From: Prorocentrum cordatum | Taxonomy: Eukaryota > Sar > Dinophyceae > Prorocentrales > Prorocentraceae | NCBI GenBank assembly: GCA_963575745.1 | Contig: CAUYUJ010018888.1 | Location: forward strand, 43,501-107,500 | DNA: 64,000 nt | Direction of reading: 5' to 3' | Shown here: positions 30,070 to 41,002 of the stretch, in pieces | How the letters are laid out: the number at the start of each line of letters is the position of its first letter | Numbering within the stretch: the first letter of the stretch is position 1 | The notes under the pieces: model-generated | Databases searched by the model: none | What the model saw: only the letters and a program-made list of their open reading frames with translations | What the model was told of the DNA's origin: nothing | Translations under genes and position numbers: made by a program

Positions 30070-30250
30070 CTCCCCCTCCTCCTCCTCGGCTCCTCCTCCT
30101 CCTCCTCCTCCTCCTCCTCCTCCTCCTCCCCCTCCTCCTCCTCAGCTCCTCCTCCTCCTCCTCCTCCCTCCTCCTCCTCCTCCTCCTCCTCCTCCTCCTC
30201 TCCTCCTCCTCCTCCTCCTCCTCCTCCTCCTCCTCCTCCTCCTCCTCCTC
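30070..30250 (+). repeat. TCC polypyrimidine array
   Basis: About 180 bp of (TCC)n with CCCC and AGC interruptions. Confidence 0.85.
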
Positions 30251-30429
30251 CGCTGAAGTGGCCGCTTGATTCAGGGTTAGTAATAGGGCTGTTCTTTGCA
30301 TCGCCATCATGATCTTCACCGCCGCCAGGCCGGCTCTCGGGCAGGGACAGGATAACAAAAACGGTCGCACACAATCCGTCTCGCGCGGGACAAGGTACGC
30401 GCGACAAATCGCAGGACAAGCAGGCATAA

Positions 30430-31400
30430 CCAGACTTGGGGCCGTCCTGGAGACGTCTTGGAAATCTCTTCGGCCGTCTTGGGGTGCTCTTGGGGCCTCT
30501 TGATTCGTCTTGTGTCATTTCGTATACGTGTCTGGAGTGGCATTAAGCCAATACCAGTCGAATCAGATCCTCTGCATGCCTGAAGTGGCACTTGCTCGGT
30601 ACCACCGACGCCAAATCGTCGGTACGCCAAGCAAGTGGTGCCAATCGAGTGCCAAGCAAGTGGCATCACTTGAGGCACGCCCTCAGGTGGTGCCAAGCAA
30701 GTACCACGTACGCCACATCGTCGGTATGCCTGGAGGCATAGCACCGGTTTTAGGGTTCAGGGTTTACTTGTTGGTGGGAGGCGTCTTGGGTTTTCGATGG
30801 GATCATGTGGGTGGCCTGTCGGGGGCCTCCTGGAAGCAGTTTTGAAGTCTCTGGAGGGCTGTTTGGGGGCCTCTTTTGGGCTTCTTGTGGGGCCTCGTGG
30901 GGGCCTCGTGGGGGCCTCTCGGGGGCTTCTTGGGGGACTCCTGGGGCCTCGTGCTTCTTGGGGCGGAGGGCTTGATCGCGTCGCCTTCCCTCTTTCTTAG
31001 GCCCTGGGACCGTCTTGAGCCGTCTTGGGCGCCTCCTGGGCCGTCTTGGGGCCTCTTGGGCCGTCTTGGGGCCGTTCCGGGGGTCCCCGAGGCCATGTTT
31101 GGATGGACTTGGTCTCTGGGGACGCCTTGGAGCGTCGAATTCTCGAACGGTGGTGAGCCCCAGCAACACTCAGAATTGTTCAAAGAAAATCAGATTGTTG
31201 TTGCTTTTCGGGGCCCTCTTCGGACGGCTCTCGGAGGCCTCTTGGCCTCTTGGGACGTCGTGAGCGCATTTTCGGCTGAGTGGAGGCCATCCTGGGCGTC
31301 CTGGACCGATTGTTCGGCGATTCGGAGCCCTTTTAGACCGTCTTAGGGTGCATCTTGGGGCCCTCTTAGTCCTTCTGAGGGTCCTCTTTGGGCCGAACAA
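30430..31400 (+). repeat. CTTGGGCC minisatellite with an AGTGGCA-rich insert
   Basis: 10-11 bp units at 30430-30505 and 30780-31400. The section 30850-30965 has the GGGGGCCTCGT variant at an 11-bp period. The insert at 30510-30760 has several copies of GCCAAGCAAGTGG, TGGCA and CGTCGGTA in both orientations and can fold. An AT-rich break lies at 31150-31205. Confidence 0.75.
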
Positions 31401-31895
31401 GTGACGCGACAAGACGCCCCAGGCCCCAGTGGCTACGCGGCAAGCCCCGTAAGATTTGACAGTCTTAGGCACCTGCCCCTTGAAGAATCCTCCGGATTGA
31501 AGATTGAGGCTCCTCGGGTTCGAATTAGGATCTTGAGATCATTCCAACTCGTGCCTCGAGGGCACGGTGGCGGACACACATACACACACACACTCTAACA
31601 CACACACAGACATACACAAACACACTTCTATCGTATGTCTATATAAACATGTATATGCACATACATGCATGCATACACGTCTGCGTTGGCGCCTCGCGCC
31701 ATGCACCTTGGTCCTTGAAGTTTGCTATGCTGGCGGAATGGCAGGAAAGTCAAACCGACAACAATCTAGCGATAACTCCTTGTTCCCTACCTAGGCTCTG
31801 CCTAGAAGGGTTCTTACCCGGTGTGCTTAAAGGGCCGGGCAGTGGTCCTCGCCCCGGGCGGTTCCCCCAGCATCCGCCCCGCGGTTCCCCCAGTC
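31401..31895. other. Spacer with a CA microsatellite, no gene
   Basis: An (AC)n run at about 31575-31628 and mixed ATAC/TGCATG sequence to 31680. The rest is unremarkable. Confidence 0.5.
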
Positions 31896-32265
31896 CCCTG
31901 GGAGCTTTAGCTTTAGCTTTAGCTTTAGCTTTAGCTTTAGCTTTAGCTTTCGCTTAGCTTTAGCTTAGCTGCAGCTTAGCTGCAGCTTAGCTGCAGCTTA
32001 GCTGTAGCTTAGCGTTAGCTTAGCTTTAGCTTAGCTTTAGCTTAGCTTTAGCTTAGCCTTAGTTTAGCTGTAGCTTAGCTTTAGCTTAGTTTTAGCTGAG
32101 CTTCAGCTTAGCTTCAGTTTAGCTTCAGTTTAGCTTCAGCTTAGCTTCAGTTTAGCTTCAGCTTAGCTTCAGCTTAGCTTTAGCTTAGCTTTAGCTTAGC
32201 TTTAGCTTAGCTTTAGCTTAGCTTCAGCTTAGCTTCAGCTTAGCTTTGGCTTAGCTTTACTATTT
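31896..32265 (+). repeat. TTTAGC hexamer array passing into an 11-bp array
   Basis: It starts with about nine perfect (CTTTAG) hexamers, then becomes TTTAGCTTAGC and TTCAGCTTAGC 11-mers for about 310 bp. The hexamer is one base different in kind from the plant/dinoflagellate-type telomere repeat TTTAGGG, but no TTTAGGG is present. Confidence 0.9.
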
Positions 32266-32459
32266 TACTACTAATGCTGCTTTCTTAGGGGGCTCCAACT
32301 CCTAGGTAGGGTCGCACTGGGATATTTTTTGTTCAGCATTGCCGTTATCATAATGTTAGTCGTTATCCTTCCTCCATGCTTCTTTTTCCTCATTCTCGCC
32401 GTAGCCTGCGTATTCTCCCCATCCTCCTCAGCTCTTTTTGCGGAGGCTCCTCCTTGGAG
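32266..32459. other. AT-richer spacer, no gene
   Basis: No recognisable feature. Confidence 0.4.
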
Positions 32460-33060
32460 AGCCGCTGGGGGCCTCACAAGTTTTTTCAGGTTTCCTTACG
32501 GCCTTCTGGAGGCCTCCTGGGAGTCTTCTGGGTGCCTCTGGGGGCTTCCTCGGGCCACCCTGCCTCCAGCCGCGGTCGCCATGAACGACCGGTCACGATT
32601 TGGAATATTCGGAGGGCGTCTTGAGGCCATCTTGGGCCGTCATGGGGCTCGTTTAGGCCATCTTGGGGCTTCCTTGGACTTCCCGGAAGCCCTTTCGGAT
32701 GGTTGTGGGGCCATTTTTGAGCTTCCCAGGCGGCTTTAGACGGCCAGAAGACCGCCGTCTTTGAGCGTCGGGAAGCCGAAAATAGGAGAACCCCCAAATT
32801 CATTCGAAACCAATAGATAATCAGTGAATTTCGCCTGTTGGGGCATTCTTGGGAGTGCTCTTGGAGGGCTCTTGAGAAGTTTGGGAGCGATCTTTGGGGG
32901 TATGACGGCTTCTTTGGGGTCGTCGTGGATTGTCTTGGGGCTCTTTGGGGTCGTTTCGGGAGCGCGCCGGAACGTTTGGAGCCATCTGGGACCGTCTTCG
33001 GGCTCTCGTGGGGTTCTCCCGGGTCGTCTGGAGGGTTGCCCGAAAGGCCCGTGGTGGGCC
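32460..33060 (+). repeat. CTTGGGCC minisatellite
   Basis: Degenerate units in two blocks (32460-32760 and 32840-33060), separated by an AT-rich block with AAATTCATTCGAAACC at 32765-32840. AAATTCATT occurs again at 33060-33068. Confidence 0.75.
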
Positions 33061-33119
33061 AAATTCATTAGGTGTGTGGGGGCAATTTTTCCGGGATCCC
33101 CGGCCCTAGAAAAATATAT

Positions 33120-33167
33120 AGGAATAGGAATGTAAGCACACGTTTATGTATATGTATGTGTACACAC

Positions 33168-33198
<31 letters not shown>

Positions 33199-33300
33199 CA
33201 CATATATATTTGTGTACATATACACATACATACATGTATATATATATATATGTACATTACACATATATATACATATATATATATATGTATATGAAAAGCC
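33120..33300 (+). repeat. TA/TATACA microsatellite
   Basis: (TA)n with ACA/GTG interruptions; able to self-pair along most of its length. Confidence 0.9.
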
Positions 33301-33351
33301 CCCCCTGCCTGGGCTGGCCCAGCCCGCAACAATTCTAATATCGACTACACG

Positions 33352-34053
33352 TAAGAGTGACCCTTCGCCGGAGTGACCTTTGGTGCTGGCCCAAAGCGGG
33401 TCGGGTGATTTTTCTCGTGGAGTGAGCTCGACCTCGCGTCGGCACTCGCATCGCGCGATTACGCTCGCATCTGAGCGCCAGGTTTGGGCCCACCCCTTGC
33501 AATTGACAGCAACGCATACGCGTCGCACCCTACAGCTTGCATTGGTTACCCGGGGGGGAGCCCGTCGACCAGACGGCGCGTCTTCTGGCCCAGGACCAGT
33601 CCCGAATTTCAGCCCAAATCCGAAGTCGTTTGGCTTGAATATCTGTGGATATCTTTGGATATCATTGAATATCTTTGAATATATAGGAATATATTTGAAT
33701 ATGTGTGTTTGAATCACTTGGGATCTATAATATTAAAAGTTGGCCAAAGATATTCAAACATATTCCTCGCTCTCGGATGCGGGCCTGGTCAGACGTCATC
33801 GCGATGCAGCCCGGCAGTGCCAGACCTCCTCGCGGTGGCCCCCCGCAGCGTCTGCTTTTGCAGCGCCTTCGAAGTGCCATTCGGGGTGCTCGAGTTAAAT
33901 CGTCGGAGTTCCGCGGCTGCCCGCTGGCACAACAAATCTTTCGGGTGGCGCCCCGCCGATCGTTGATGCGGCGCGGCAACGCCGGCTTGCGCGATTGCGC
34001 CAGGCCCCCCACCCGCGCCCCTGAAGCCGCGCACCAAAGGTCACTCTAGCCTG
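33352..34053 (+). mobile_element. Candidate 0.7-kb element with AGAGTGACC terminal inverted repeats
   Basis: The left end has AGAGTGACCCTTCGCCGG then AGTGACCTTTGGTGC (to about 33390). The right end has GCACCAAAGGTCACTCT (34038-34054), the exact inverse of the left inner repeat. The interior is noncoding; at 33635-33715 it carries several TTGAATATCTTTG units, and a GGCCAAAGATATTCAAACATATTC stretch nearby could pair with them. No transposase. A shorter relative may lie at 28177-28370. Confidence 0.5.
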
Positions 34054-34079
34054 CCCCTCCCGTTTCGCTCCCCAGAGGC

Positions 34080-35120
34080 GGCCCGGAGAGACCAAGAGGG
34101 TAACAAAACGAGCCGAGAGGGCTCCAAGAGGCCCCCAAGACGGTGCAAAAAGGTCCTGAGCTGCCCAATACGGCCCAAGAGGACTCCCAGAGCTATCCCA
34201 AGAGGGACCCAAGAGGTCCAAATCATTAAATTCGCTGGGCAATTGTACATTTTTAGCGTGTCCGATTTTTCAGTTTGCAAGAGTTTCAAAACGGTCCAAG
34301 GGGCTCCCAATATTTCCCAATGACAGCCCAAAACGTTCCCAAGAGGCCCCCCAAGCCAGCCCAAGAGGGCGCCAAGACGGCCCAAGGGCAGCTTAAGACG
34401 GCCAAGTTGGCCCCAAGACGGCGCCCAAGATGGCCCAAAAAGGCCCCGAATCACCCAAAACGGCCCAAGATGGCCACATGACGGTCCAAGAAGGCTCCGA
34501 GGCGTCTCAAGAGGCCTCCTAGAGCACCCCCAGGAGGGCCCCAAGAAGCCACAATCGTTGAATTCTCATGGGGAAACGTATATTTTTCCATCTGCGATTT
34601 TTCGGCTTTGGCGTTCTTGAAGACTGCCCAAGAGCCTCCCAAGACTTGCCCAAGAGATCCTAAAACATACCCAAGAGGCCCTCAAGACAGCCCACGAGAT
34701 TGTCAAGACGGCCCAAGGTCTGACCAAGACCGCTCAAATTGTCTCCAAGACGGGCCCCAAGAAGGCCCAAGAAGGCCCCGAGTCGCTCAAGACTGCCCAA
34801 GATGACCCCAGAAGGTCCAAGAAGGCTCCGAGACGTCCCAGGAGGCCTCCAAAAGCACTCCCAAGAGGATCCCTAGAGACCGAATCCATTCCATTCCTAT
34901 AGGCAAAACGTACATTTGAAGCATGTACGATTTGGAGCCTTCACGGCTTTGAAAACGGTCCAAGAGGCTCCCAAGACTTCCCCAAGCAAACCGAAGACGC
35001 TCCCAAGAGACCCCCAAGATAGCCCAAGAGGGAGCCAAGACGGCCCAGGGGCCGGTTAAGACGGCTCCAGGAGGGGTCCAAGAGGGGAGCTCCGACTCGA
35101 AAGTAGCAGCCGCCCGCCCA
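34080..35120 (-). repeat. CTTGGGCC minisatellite on the minus strand, with a ~331-bp higher-order repeat
   Basis: Units read CCAAGANGGCCC on the plus strand. Three AT-rich blocks recur in register (anchors GTACATTTTTA 34246, GTATATTTTTCC 34578, GTACATTTGAA 34910, each 332 bp apart). Each is followed by YGATTTTTCRG/YGATTTGGAG and a GGTTTTGAAAACGGTCCAAG-like junction. Confidence 0.8.
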
Positions 35121-35295
35121 AAGAACCTCCTGGGAGGCCTCTTGACTGAGCAGGGGTGTACGGGGCCCGGTCGTTTTCCGTCCTGAGTCGTTCTCATCCT
35201 CAGTTGCTCTTTGGCGCTCCCGAGGCCCAGTAAGGGTTCCCAGAGGCCGAACGTAGCGAGAATCGAATAATAAATGACGCCATACACATAAACCT

Positions 35296-35356
35296 GTGGC
35301 GCCCCGCGCGGATTTCTTGGTCAGCGTGGATCCAAGAAATCCGCGCGGAGCGCCAC
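35296..35356 (+). repeat. CCGCGCGGA-family hairpin (25-bp arms)
   Basis: GTGGCGCCCCGCGCGGATTT and CTTGG (35296-35320) are inverted at 35332-35356 with one or two mismatches and an 11-nt loop. Related to 26601-26764. Confidence 0.85.
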
Positions 35357-35450
35357 AATTTGTTACGTTGGTGCTGCTGTTTCTTCTTCCTCCCGTCGCG
35401 ATTTTTCACAGCGCGAGAGGGTCTGGGAATGACCCCGTCGAGGGGGTACC

Positions 35451-35526
35451 ACAAGGCCGAGATGCACTGGATATGTATGAAAACCGAGCCTCTACGGGAC
35501 CAAATTTCTATCCATATCCAGTGCGC
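35451..35526 (+). repeat. Hairpin: GCACTGGATATG arms
   Basis: GCACTGGATATGTATGAAA (about 35464-35482) pairs with TTTCTATCCATATCCAGTGC (about 35505-35524), with a loop of ~22 nt. Confidence 0.75.
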
Positions 35527-35578
35527 CTCGAGTTTCTGGGGAAGGCAGGGAGTTCTTCATAGTTCGACCGTGAAGCCT

Positions 35579-35630
35579 AGCTAGAACCTAAGCGCTCGCG
35601 GAGCGCGCGCGTGGTTCTAGTGTGTATATA
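35579..35630 (+). repeat. CTAGAACC hairpin abutting a TA array, copy 1
   Basis: CTAGAACCTAAGCGC and GCGCGCGCGTGGTTCTAG form a stem, and GTGTGTATATATA follows at once. The same arrangement recurs at 50163-50225. Confidence 0.7.
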
Positions 35631-36110
35631 TATACATCTATGTGTATATATGTATGCGTGTATACATGTGCGTACGCATGTGTAAACATGCATGTGTGTA
35701 TGTGTAGGTGTGTATATATATATCTATATGTATACTACATGTATAGACACATGTACATGCATGTGTAGATGTCTGCGTTTGTAAATGTGTATGATAATGC
35801 GTATGTGTACGTGTCTGATGCGTATATACTTATGTTTATGTATAGTCAAATGCGCGTGCATGTTTATGGGTACATATATATGTATATGTATGTATATAAA
35901 TACATGTTCGTATACGTGCGCATGCAAACATATCTATTTGCACACATATATATATAAGTGTAGAATACGTGTGTATACATATTTTTATATATGTATATAT
36001 ATAATGTCTGTTCACATGCATGCGTGCAAGCATGAATGCTTGCATGCATCCAACATTATATATGTATATACAGACGCATGTTCGTGAACAGTTTATGTAT
36101 ATACACATAC
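35620..36110 (+). repeat. TATATG/TGTATA microsatellite region
   Basis: About 490 bp of alternating pyrimidine-purine sequence (TATATG, TGTGTA, CATGCA). Tyr/Ile/His-rich frames here are artefacts. Confidence 0.85.
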
Positions 36111-36580
36111 AGAAGACTGCATTGGGGTTTCGCGTCATGCGCCTTTTTTCTGGGCCCTCCCCGGCAACACAGTAAATCATCGCTTGCTTCAGCAGGGGGA
36201 AACTCGAGGCCTGGACGGGCGACCGGCTCATTTTGCTGACATCCCTGGTGCCTGCTGGCACCGCGTACGCCCGATGCGCTTGCACGCTTGCGCGCAGGAG
36301 TGGGGAAGGAATGCGGATGTTTTCACGCGCGAAGGTCCTTTTAGGAAGTAAGGAGCGTTCCCATGACACGCCGAAGAAGTCGCAATAGCTCCGAACAGAT
36401 GCCTGTATTTTTTGGTCGCTTCCTGAATGCCGGGAGGACTCCAAGGCACTCTGGAAATCTTCGATCGTCGAGCTTTGAATCTCGATCTATTGCTTGTCTC
36501 TCTCGATCGAGGAACTTAAACCTCGAGCCTCATGCGTGGAACCAAGATCGTCGGGTCAGCTCGATGTACTTCGAAGGAGA
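36111..36580. other. Spacer with no supportable gene
   Basis: Mixed sequence with a few TCGATC words near 36464-36515. No gene seen. Confidence 0.4.
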
Positions 36581-37290
36581 GCGCCGTCTGGGCGTTTTTG
36601 GCAGTCTTTTGGGGCGTCCTGGGGCTTTCTTGGGCCGTATTGGGGAGCTGGGGCCCTCCAGAGGTCTTCTGAGGCCATCTAGAGCCCTTTTCGGGGCCTC
36701 CAGAGGCCTTTTTGGGGGTTTGTCTCCCATGGATTTCGTGGGTCTCTCTTGGGGGCCTTTTGGGGGCATCTTGGGCTTCTTGTGGGCAGTCTCGGGGCTC
36801 TCTGAGGCAGTCTTGGGGCCCTCTAGGGCCGTCTTCAAACTCTCTGGGGGGCCTCGTAGGCCATCTTGTGGCGATCTCGGGGGCCCATCGAGCCTCTTGG
36901 GACGCTGCGAAGACCGAAGACCCAGAAAACGGATATGCTATATGCTTCTATACATATATATATATATATGTGTGTATATATATATGTGAGGGAATGGGAC
37001 AATGTTTGCTGCTTTGGGGGCTTTCTTGACGCCGTCTTGGGGCGTCTTGGAGGCCTCTTGGGCCGTCTTCAGACCGTCGAGGTTCCTCCTGGAGCGATCT
37101 TGTGCTGTTTTGGGTCTCTCTTGCGCCTCTCCGATGACCCTCCTTTCCGATCGTCTTGGGTCTTCTCGCAAGGCCCGGCAAGGCGCCCTGGGAAGCCCAG
37201 GAGGGCCAACGGACTTTTTCCAAGGGCGTACTGGGGCCGCCGAGACGTCCGAAAGGGCGTCCGGGGCGTCCCTGGGGGGGAGGGCTCCGG
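36581..37290 (+). repeat. CTTGGGCC minisatellite split by a TA array
   Basis: 10-11 bp units at 36581-36900 and 37010-37260, separated by TA/TG microsatellite at 36950-36990. Confidence 0.75.
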
Positions 37291-37329
37291 ATTCCGGGTG
37301 GGGGGATGGGTGGGGGGTGGGGGTCCCCG

Positions 37330-37330
<1 letters not shown>

Positions 37331-37382
<52 letters not shown>

Positions 37383-37435
37383 AATAGGAATAGGAATCGG
37401 AATAGGAACATGATTATATATATATATATATACAC
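37331..37435 (+). repeat. TA microsatellite with GGAATA insert
   Basis: About 46 bp of pure (TA)n, then ATAGGAATAGGAATCGGAAT, then (TA)n again to about 37432. Confidence 0.9.
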
Positions 37436-37794
37436 GTGCGCGAACGTGTTCGATTCGGACGTGTGCCTCCAAGGGGGGCGCGCATCGTGCGAGTATGTGT
37501 TTCTGCGTCCGGCCCTGTCGCCCTGCCCCACCCCCACCTTGCGCGCCGCCCACATCCGGGATGCTACACCTCGAACTGCCCGACGTGCTCGGGGGAACCG
37601 TGCATTTCGTGCGTCCACATGAAGGACCAGCGGTGCAAAGCCAGACCGCACCCCCAGCGCCCCCCCTAGGGCGGTGCGGCGCCTCCCCTCCTCCCAGCCC
37701 TCCCCCCTTCCTCCCCTCCGCAGTCACAATGACAGGTGGCACGTGCGTGCAAGATGCGTCTGCGTGTGGGTGTGTTATTTGACATGGTGTGACT

Positions 37795-38098
37795 TGTGGT
37801 GTGTGTGTGTGTGTGTGTGCTGTGTGTGCTGTGTGTTGTGTGTTGTGTGTGCTATGCGTGAAGTGTTTGAGTTTTGCGTGCCATGTGTGGCCCATGTGTT
37901 GTGTGTCTGTTGTCTGTGCATGTGTGCGATGCGCGTGTAGGGTGTGTTGGGTGTGTGTTGTGTCAGTTGTTCGTGCGTGCGCGTGTGTGTATGTGTGTGT
38001 GTTTGCCCTCTATGTGTGTTCTGTGTGGAGTATGTGCTGTGTGTGTGTTCTGTGTGTTATGTGTAGTGTGTTGTGTGTAGTGTGTGCGTGTGTTCTCT
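37795..38098 (+). repeat. GT microsatellite
   Basis: (GT)n with TGC, TTG and ATG interruptions over about 300 bp. Cys/Val-rich frames are artefacts. Confidence 0.85.
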
Positions 38099-39430
38099 GA
38101 GTACCCTTCGGCCGTTGGAAGTATGTATTTTTGGACATTCAAATTCCAAGTGACTTTGGGTGCCTTCCTATTTCAATAATCGAACGGTTGTCCCTCCTCC
38201 CTCCTCTTCAGGGGGGAGCAGACATCCAATCCTTTTCCAAGTCCTTTCTACTAAATGTTTTCACTCACTTCTTCCGACCGATGGGAAGTCGGTGTGTTGT
38301 ACAAGATCGGTGTTTGATGCTGGGCGAGACTGTTTTTGTTGCTGGTGTTCTTTTAAGAGCCGTGTTCAAAAGGGGCTCGATGTTTTGGAGGACGTGTCAG
38401 GCGAAACTCAATGTTAGTAAGATGGTGCTCGACATCATTGAACACCTATTTGCTTTGGAAGGTTCTAAGTTCGAATGTTGAAATGCCCATGTGTTTTTGG
38501 ACCGTGACGTCGCACCTGCGTGAGGGGCGTGCCCGATTTTCATAAGTTTGAGGTTGTCCCAAGCGAAACTGCCAAAATCATTGCGGACTGGGCTAATTCA
38601 TTGCTTTCGAGCTCTGCTCCCTCGGAAGGTGTGTATGAGAACACATGATGGGTACTACTTTCCTCTCCCTTGATTCTTCTGTCCAGATGATGTCCGGCCC
38701 CGCATTGTTTTCTTACGCGCAGGATTCAGACGTTTGAGTGTTATTACGTTTTGTTTTGCCATCCAGTAGGTGTCGGAGTTTCTGTACGGTGCTTCCGCTG
38801 CAGCGTGGGTCTTATTTCCGGGTCGACGTTATGCTCGCGTCGTTCAGAAAGGCGGTCTCACCCCAGCGCGGGCCGCTTTTCTGGATCCGAGTCCTTTTCA
38901 TCGATGTCGCCCCCTTCATTTCCTTTCCTCCCCCTTCCCCTGGTCCTCCTGCTCCTCCCGCGTCTTCCACTGCAGCTCCCGCTGCTGCTGCTCATCCTCG
39001 TTTTCCTCCTTCCTCATCCTCCTGCTCTTCCTCCTGCTCATCCTCCTGCTCATCGGCCACCCCCCTCTTCCCCCTCCTCCAATGCAACGCAGCTCCCATT
39101 TGCCGATTGCGGATAACATGATGGGATCTTTGGGGGAGTTGCAGGTCCGCTAGGCTATGACACGCGCCCGTTGATAGAGACAAGTCAGCGCAACGGGAAG
39201 GGATGGCAGGAGGGGATAGGATGTCAAAGATGGCGCGAGCGAGCCACGCTTGTCCCCCCTTCCCCCCCCCCGTCCCCCCTCCTCCCTCCTCGCGGGGAGG
39301 GGGGGGTTCAGCAGGACTAGCAGCAGTTGGCGCAACCAGCTCCCGTGAGAGCAGGAAGCCAGAATGCAGGGCAGCCTGCTTGTGGCAGGAGGCCTGGGCC
39401 GCCCTCGAAAAGTCAGTGCGGAAGAGAAGA
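38099..39430. other. Spacer with no supportable gene
   Basis: Contains TCC-rich pyrimidine tracts (38930-39080, 39255-39295). A 117-codon open frame at 38131-38481 has mixed composition but lacks an ATG start and any motif, so it is not called. Confidence 0.4.
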
Positions 39431-39436
39431 CCCTGG

Positions 39437-39642
39437 GTCGCAGGCCTAGAGGTTGACACCAACACCAATTTCGTAGGTGTGCATACACCGAGGGAAGAAG
39501 ATCCCGATCCCAGTGATGGTGGTAATATTCTAGCTTCCAAGGTGGCCCAAATATTACCACCAACACCGAAATCTAGGATCATCTTCCCCTTGTGGAGAAA
39601 ACCCCCTGTGTTGGTGTTGGTGCCCATTTCTAGGCCTCCAAC
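39437..39642 (+). repeat. Foldback with ~100-bp diverged arms
   Basis: GCAGGCCTAGAGGTTGACACC and AACACCAATTTC on the left match the inverse of GTTGGTGTTGGTGCCCATTT and CTAGGCCTCC on the right. The inner tips GGTGGTAATATT (39518) and AATATTACCACC (39550) are perfect. Arm identity is roughly 75% by eye. Confidence 0.8.
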
Positions 39643-40300
39643 TGGGGACCCTAACCTTCAGGAGCGCGCCCCATCAGGCCTCAGCCCCTTCCTGGCAGGG
39701 CATCCCGGGCAGACAAAAAACACGCAGGGTGTGCCAGCTGAGCCGCAGCAGGGGTCCCTCGAGCGCCAGTCCGGGAAATCCGCGCGGACCTCCGAAAGTT
39801 TATTATGTGCAGTTCTTGCTTTCTTCTGACCGAGGCATGCTCATGCTGCCTCTACGCGTTGGCGATGCCTGCGTGGGCGTTCAAAGTTGAAGAGCCTCTG
39901 GGGGCTCGGTTTGGTCCAGGGGCCCGCAGGAAGCAGTCCATTGCGCGGCATCCATGCGAAAGATTAGGCAAAGGTAGCCCCAAGGCTTGCCCTCCGCGGC
40001 GCGGAACCGTTCAATGTTGACCAGGACACGCGTCGTCAACGCAGGAGCCTGCAGTAGAAGCAGAGGGATAGTCGGGGGCGGGTTGGATGCGGCTACGGAG
40101 GGGAGGACGGAGGAGCGGAAAGGAATCCACGTGGTTCATTCGCAGGGCGCGCAGATCGTCGCGCTTCGCGCGTCACGGTCTGGGGCAGACCAGCTGCCAG
40201 TCTGCATGGGGGTGGCGCAAGGGCGCGAAGATTGTCGCGGGGCGCGATGCGCGAAGTTGGTTGACCTAGGGGGTGGGGGGCCGTTGATTAGGGCGGGGAG
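39643..40300. other. Spacer with half of a CCGCGCGGA-family element
   Basis: AAATCCGCGCGGACCTCCGA then AAGTTTAT at about 39777-39805 is a half-copy, in inverse orientation, of the foldback at 26601. Nothing else recognised. Confidence 0.45.
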
Positions 40301-40304
40301 TGCG

Positions 40305-40395
40305 AGGCGAGGAGGAGGAGGAGGAGCAGGAGGAGGAGGAGGAGGGAGCAGGAGGAGGAGGAGGAGGAGGAGGAGGAGGAGGAGGAGGAGCATGA
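40305..40395 (+). repeat. AGG array
   Basis: (AGG)n with GAGCAGG interruptions. Confidence 0.9.
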
Positions 40396-41002
40396 GGAAG
40401 ACACGGCGATTTCCCAGCGCGTGCACGCTCAACAAGGAATGAAGCCCTCAGATCATCCCAGGTGGACTCGAGGAGAGGCTACCAGGCTGCCCTACCTCCT
40501 CCCTCCGTCTCGCTCGCGGACGGGGCGTGGCGTCACCTGCCTTTCCAACGACGTCGCGGGTCCCCACACCCAGCCCCCCCCGGCGATGGTCTCGCACGCT
40601 TTCGTGAGGCTGTGGTGCCCCAGTGGGCGGCATCCAAGCCAGGGGAGGAAAGAACCTCCTCGCTCCTCGACCACTTTGAATCTTCGGTTTGCCAAGGGCA
40701 GGCAGGTGCGCACACGGGCCCCGTGTACCCGGTGCGCCGTTCTGCTCGGCGGGGCATCTGGGGTGGCATGGGTAGTTTCTAAAATTGAATTCTTGGATCT
40801 GGTCGTCATCTTTGCCCTTGCTCTCTTCCATCTCTCCCTCCTTGACTGGAGGTGGACACTCCTCCTCCCCCTCATTTCCTCCCCCTCTCCGCTCCCCTCC
40901 TCTTCCTCCTCTCACTTGTCCTTGTACTATCTCTCCTTCCCCATTCCCCCCTCCTCCTGTTGCACCTTTTCCCCTCCCTCACCTCCTCAGCCTCCTCCAC
41001 AG
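40396..41002 (+). other. Probable intron or upstream region of the Cys-rich gene
   Basis: The Cys-rich frame stays open backwards to 40421, but this part is Ser/Pro/Leu-rich and reflects pyrimidine tracts: about 160 bp of CTCCTCC-type sequence ending CCTCCTCCACAG at 41002, a strong 3' splice site. I therefore read it as noncoding. No upstream exon or signal peptide could be placed with confidence. Confidence 0.55.

Noticed and set aside
31540-31560. Box-B-like GGGTTCGAATTAGG near 31518 as a tRNA
   Set aside because: No box A at the right distance and no cloverleaf could be drawn.
36948-37895. Long minus-strand frames across 36.9-37.9 kb
   Set aside because: They are stitched from minisatellite, TA and GT repeats; no conserved core.
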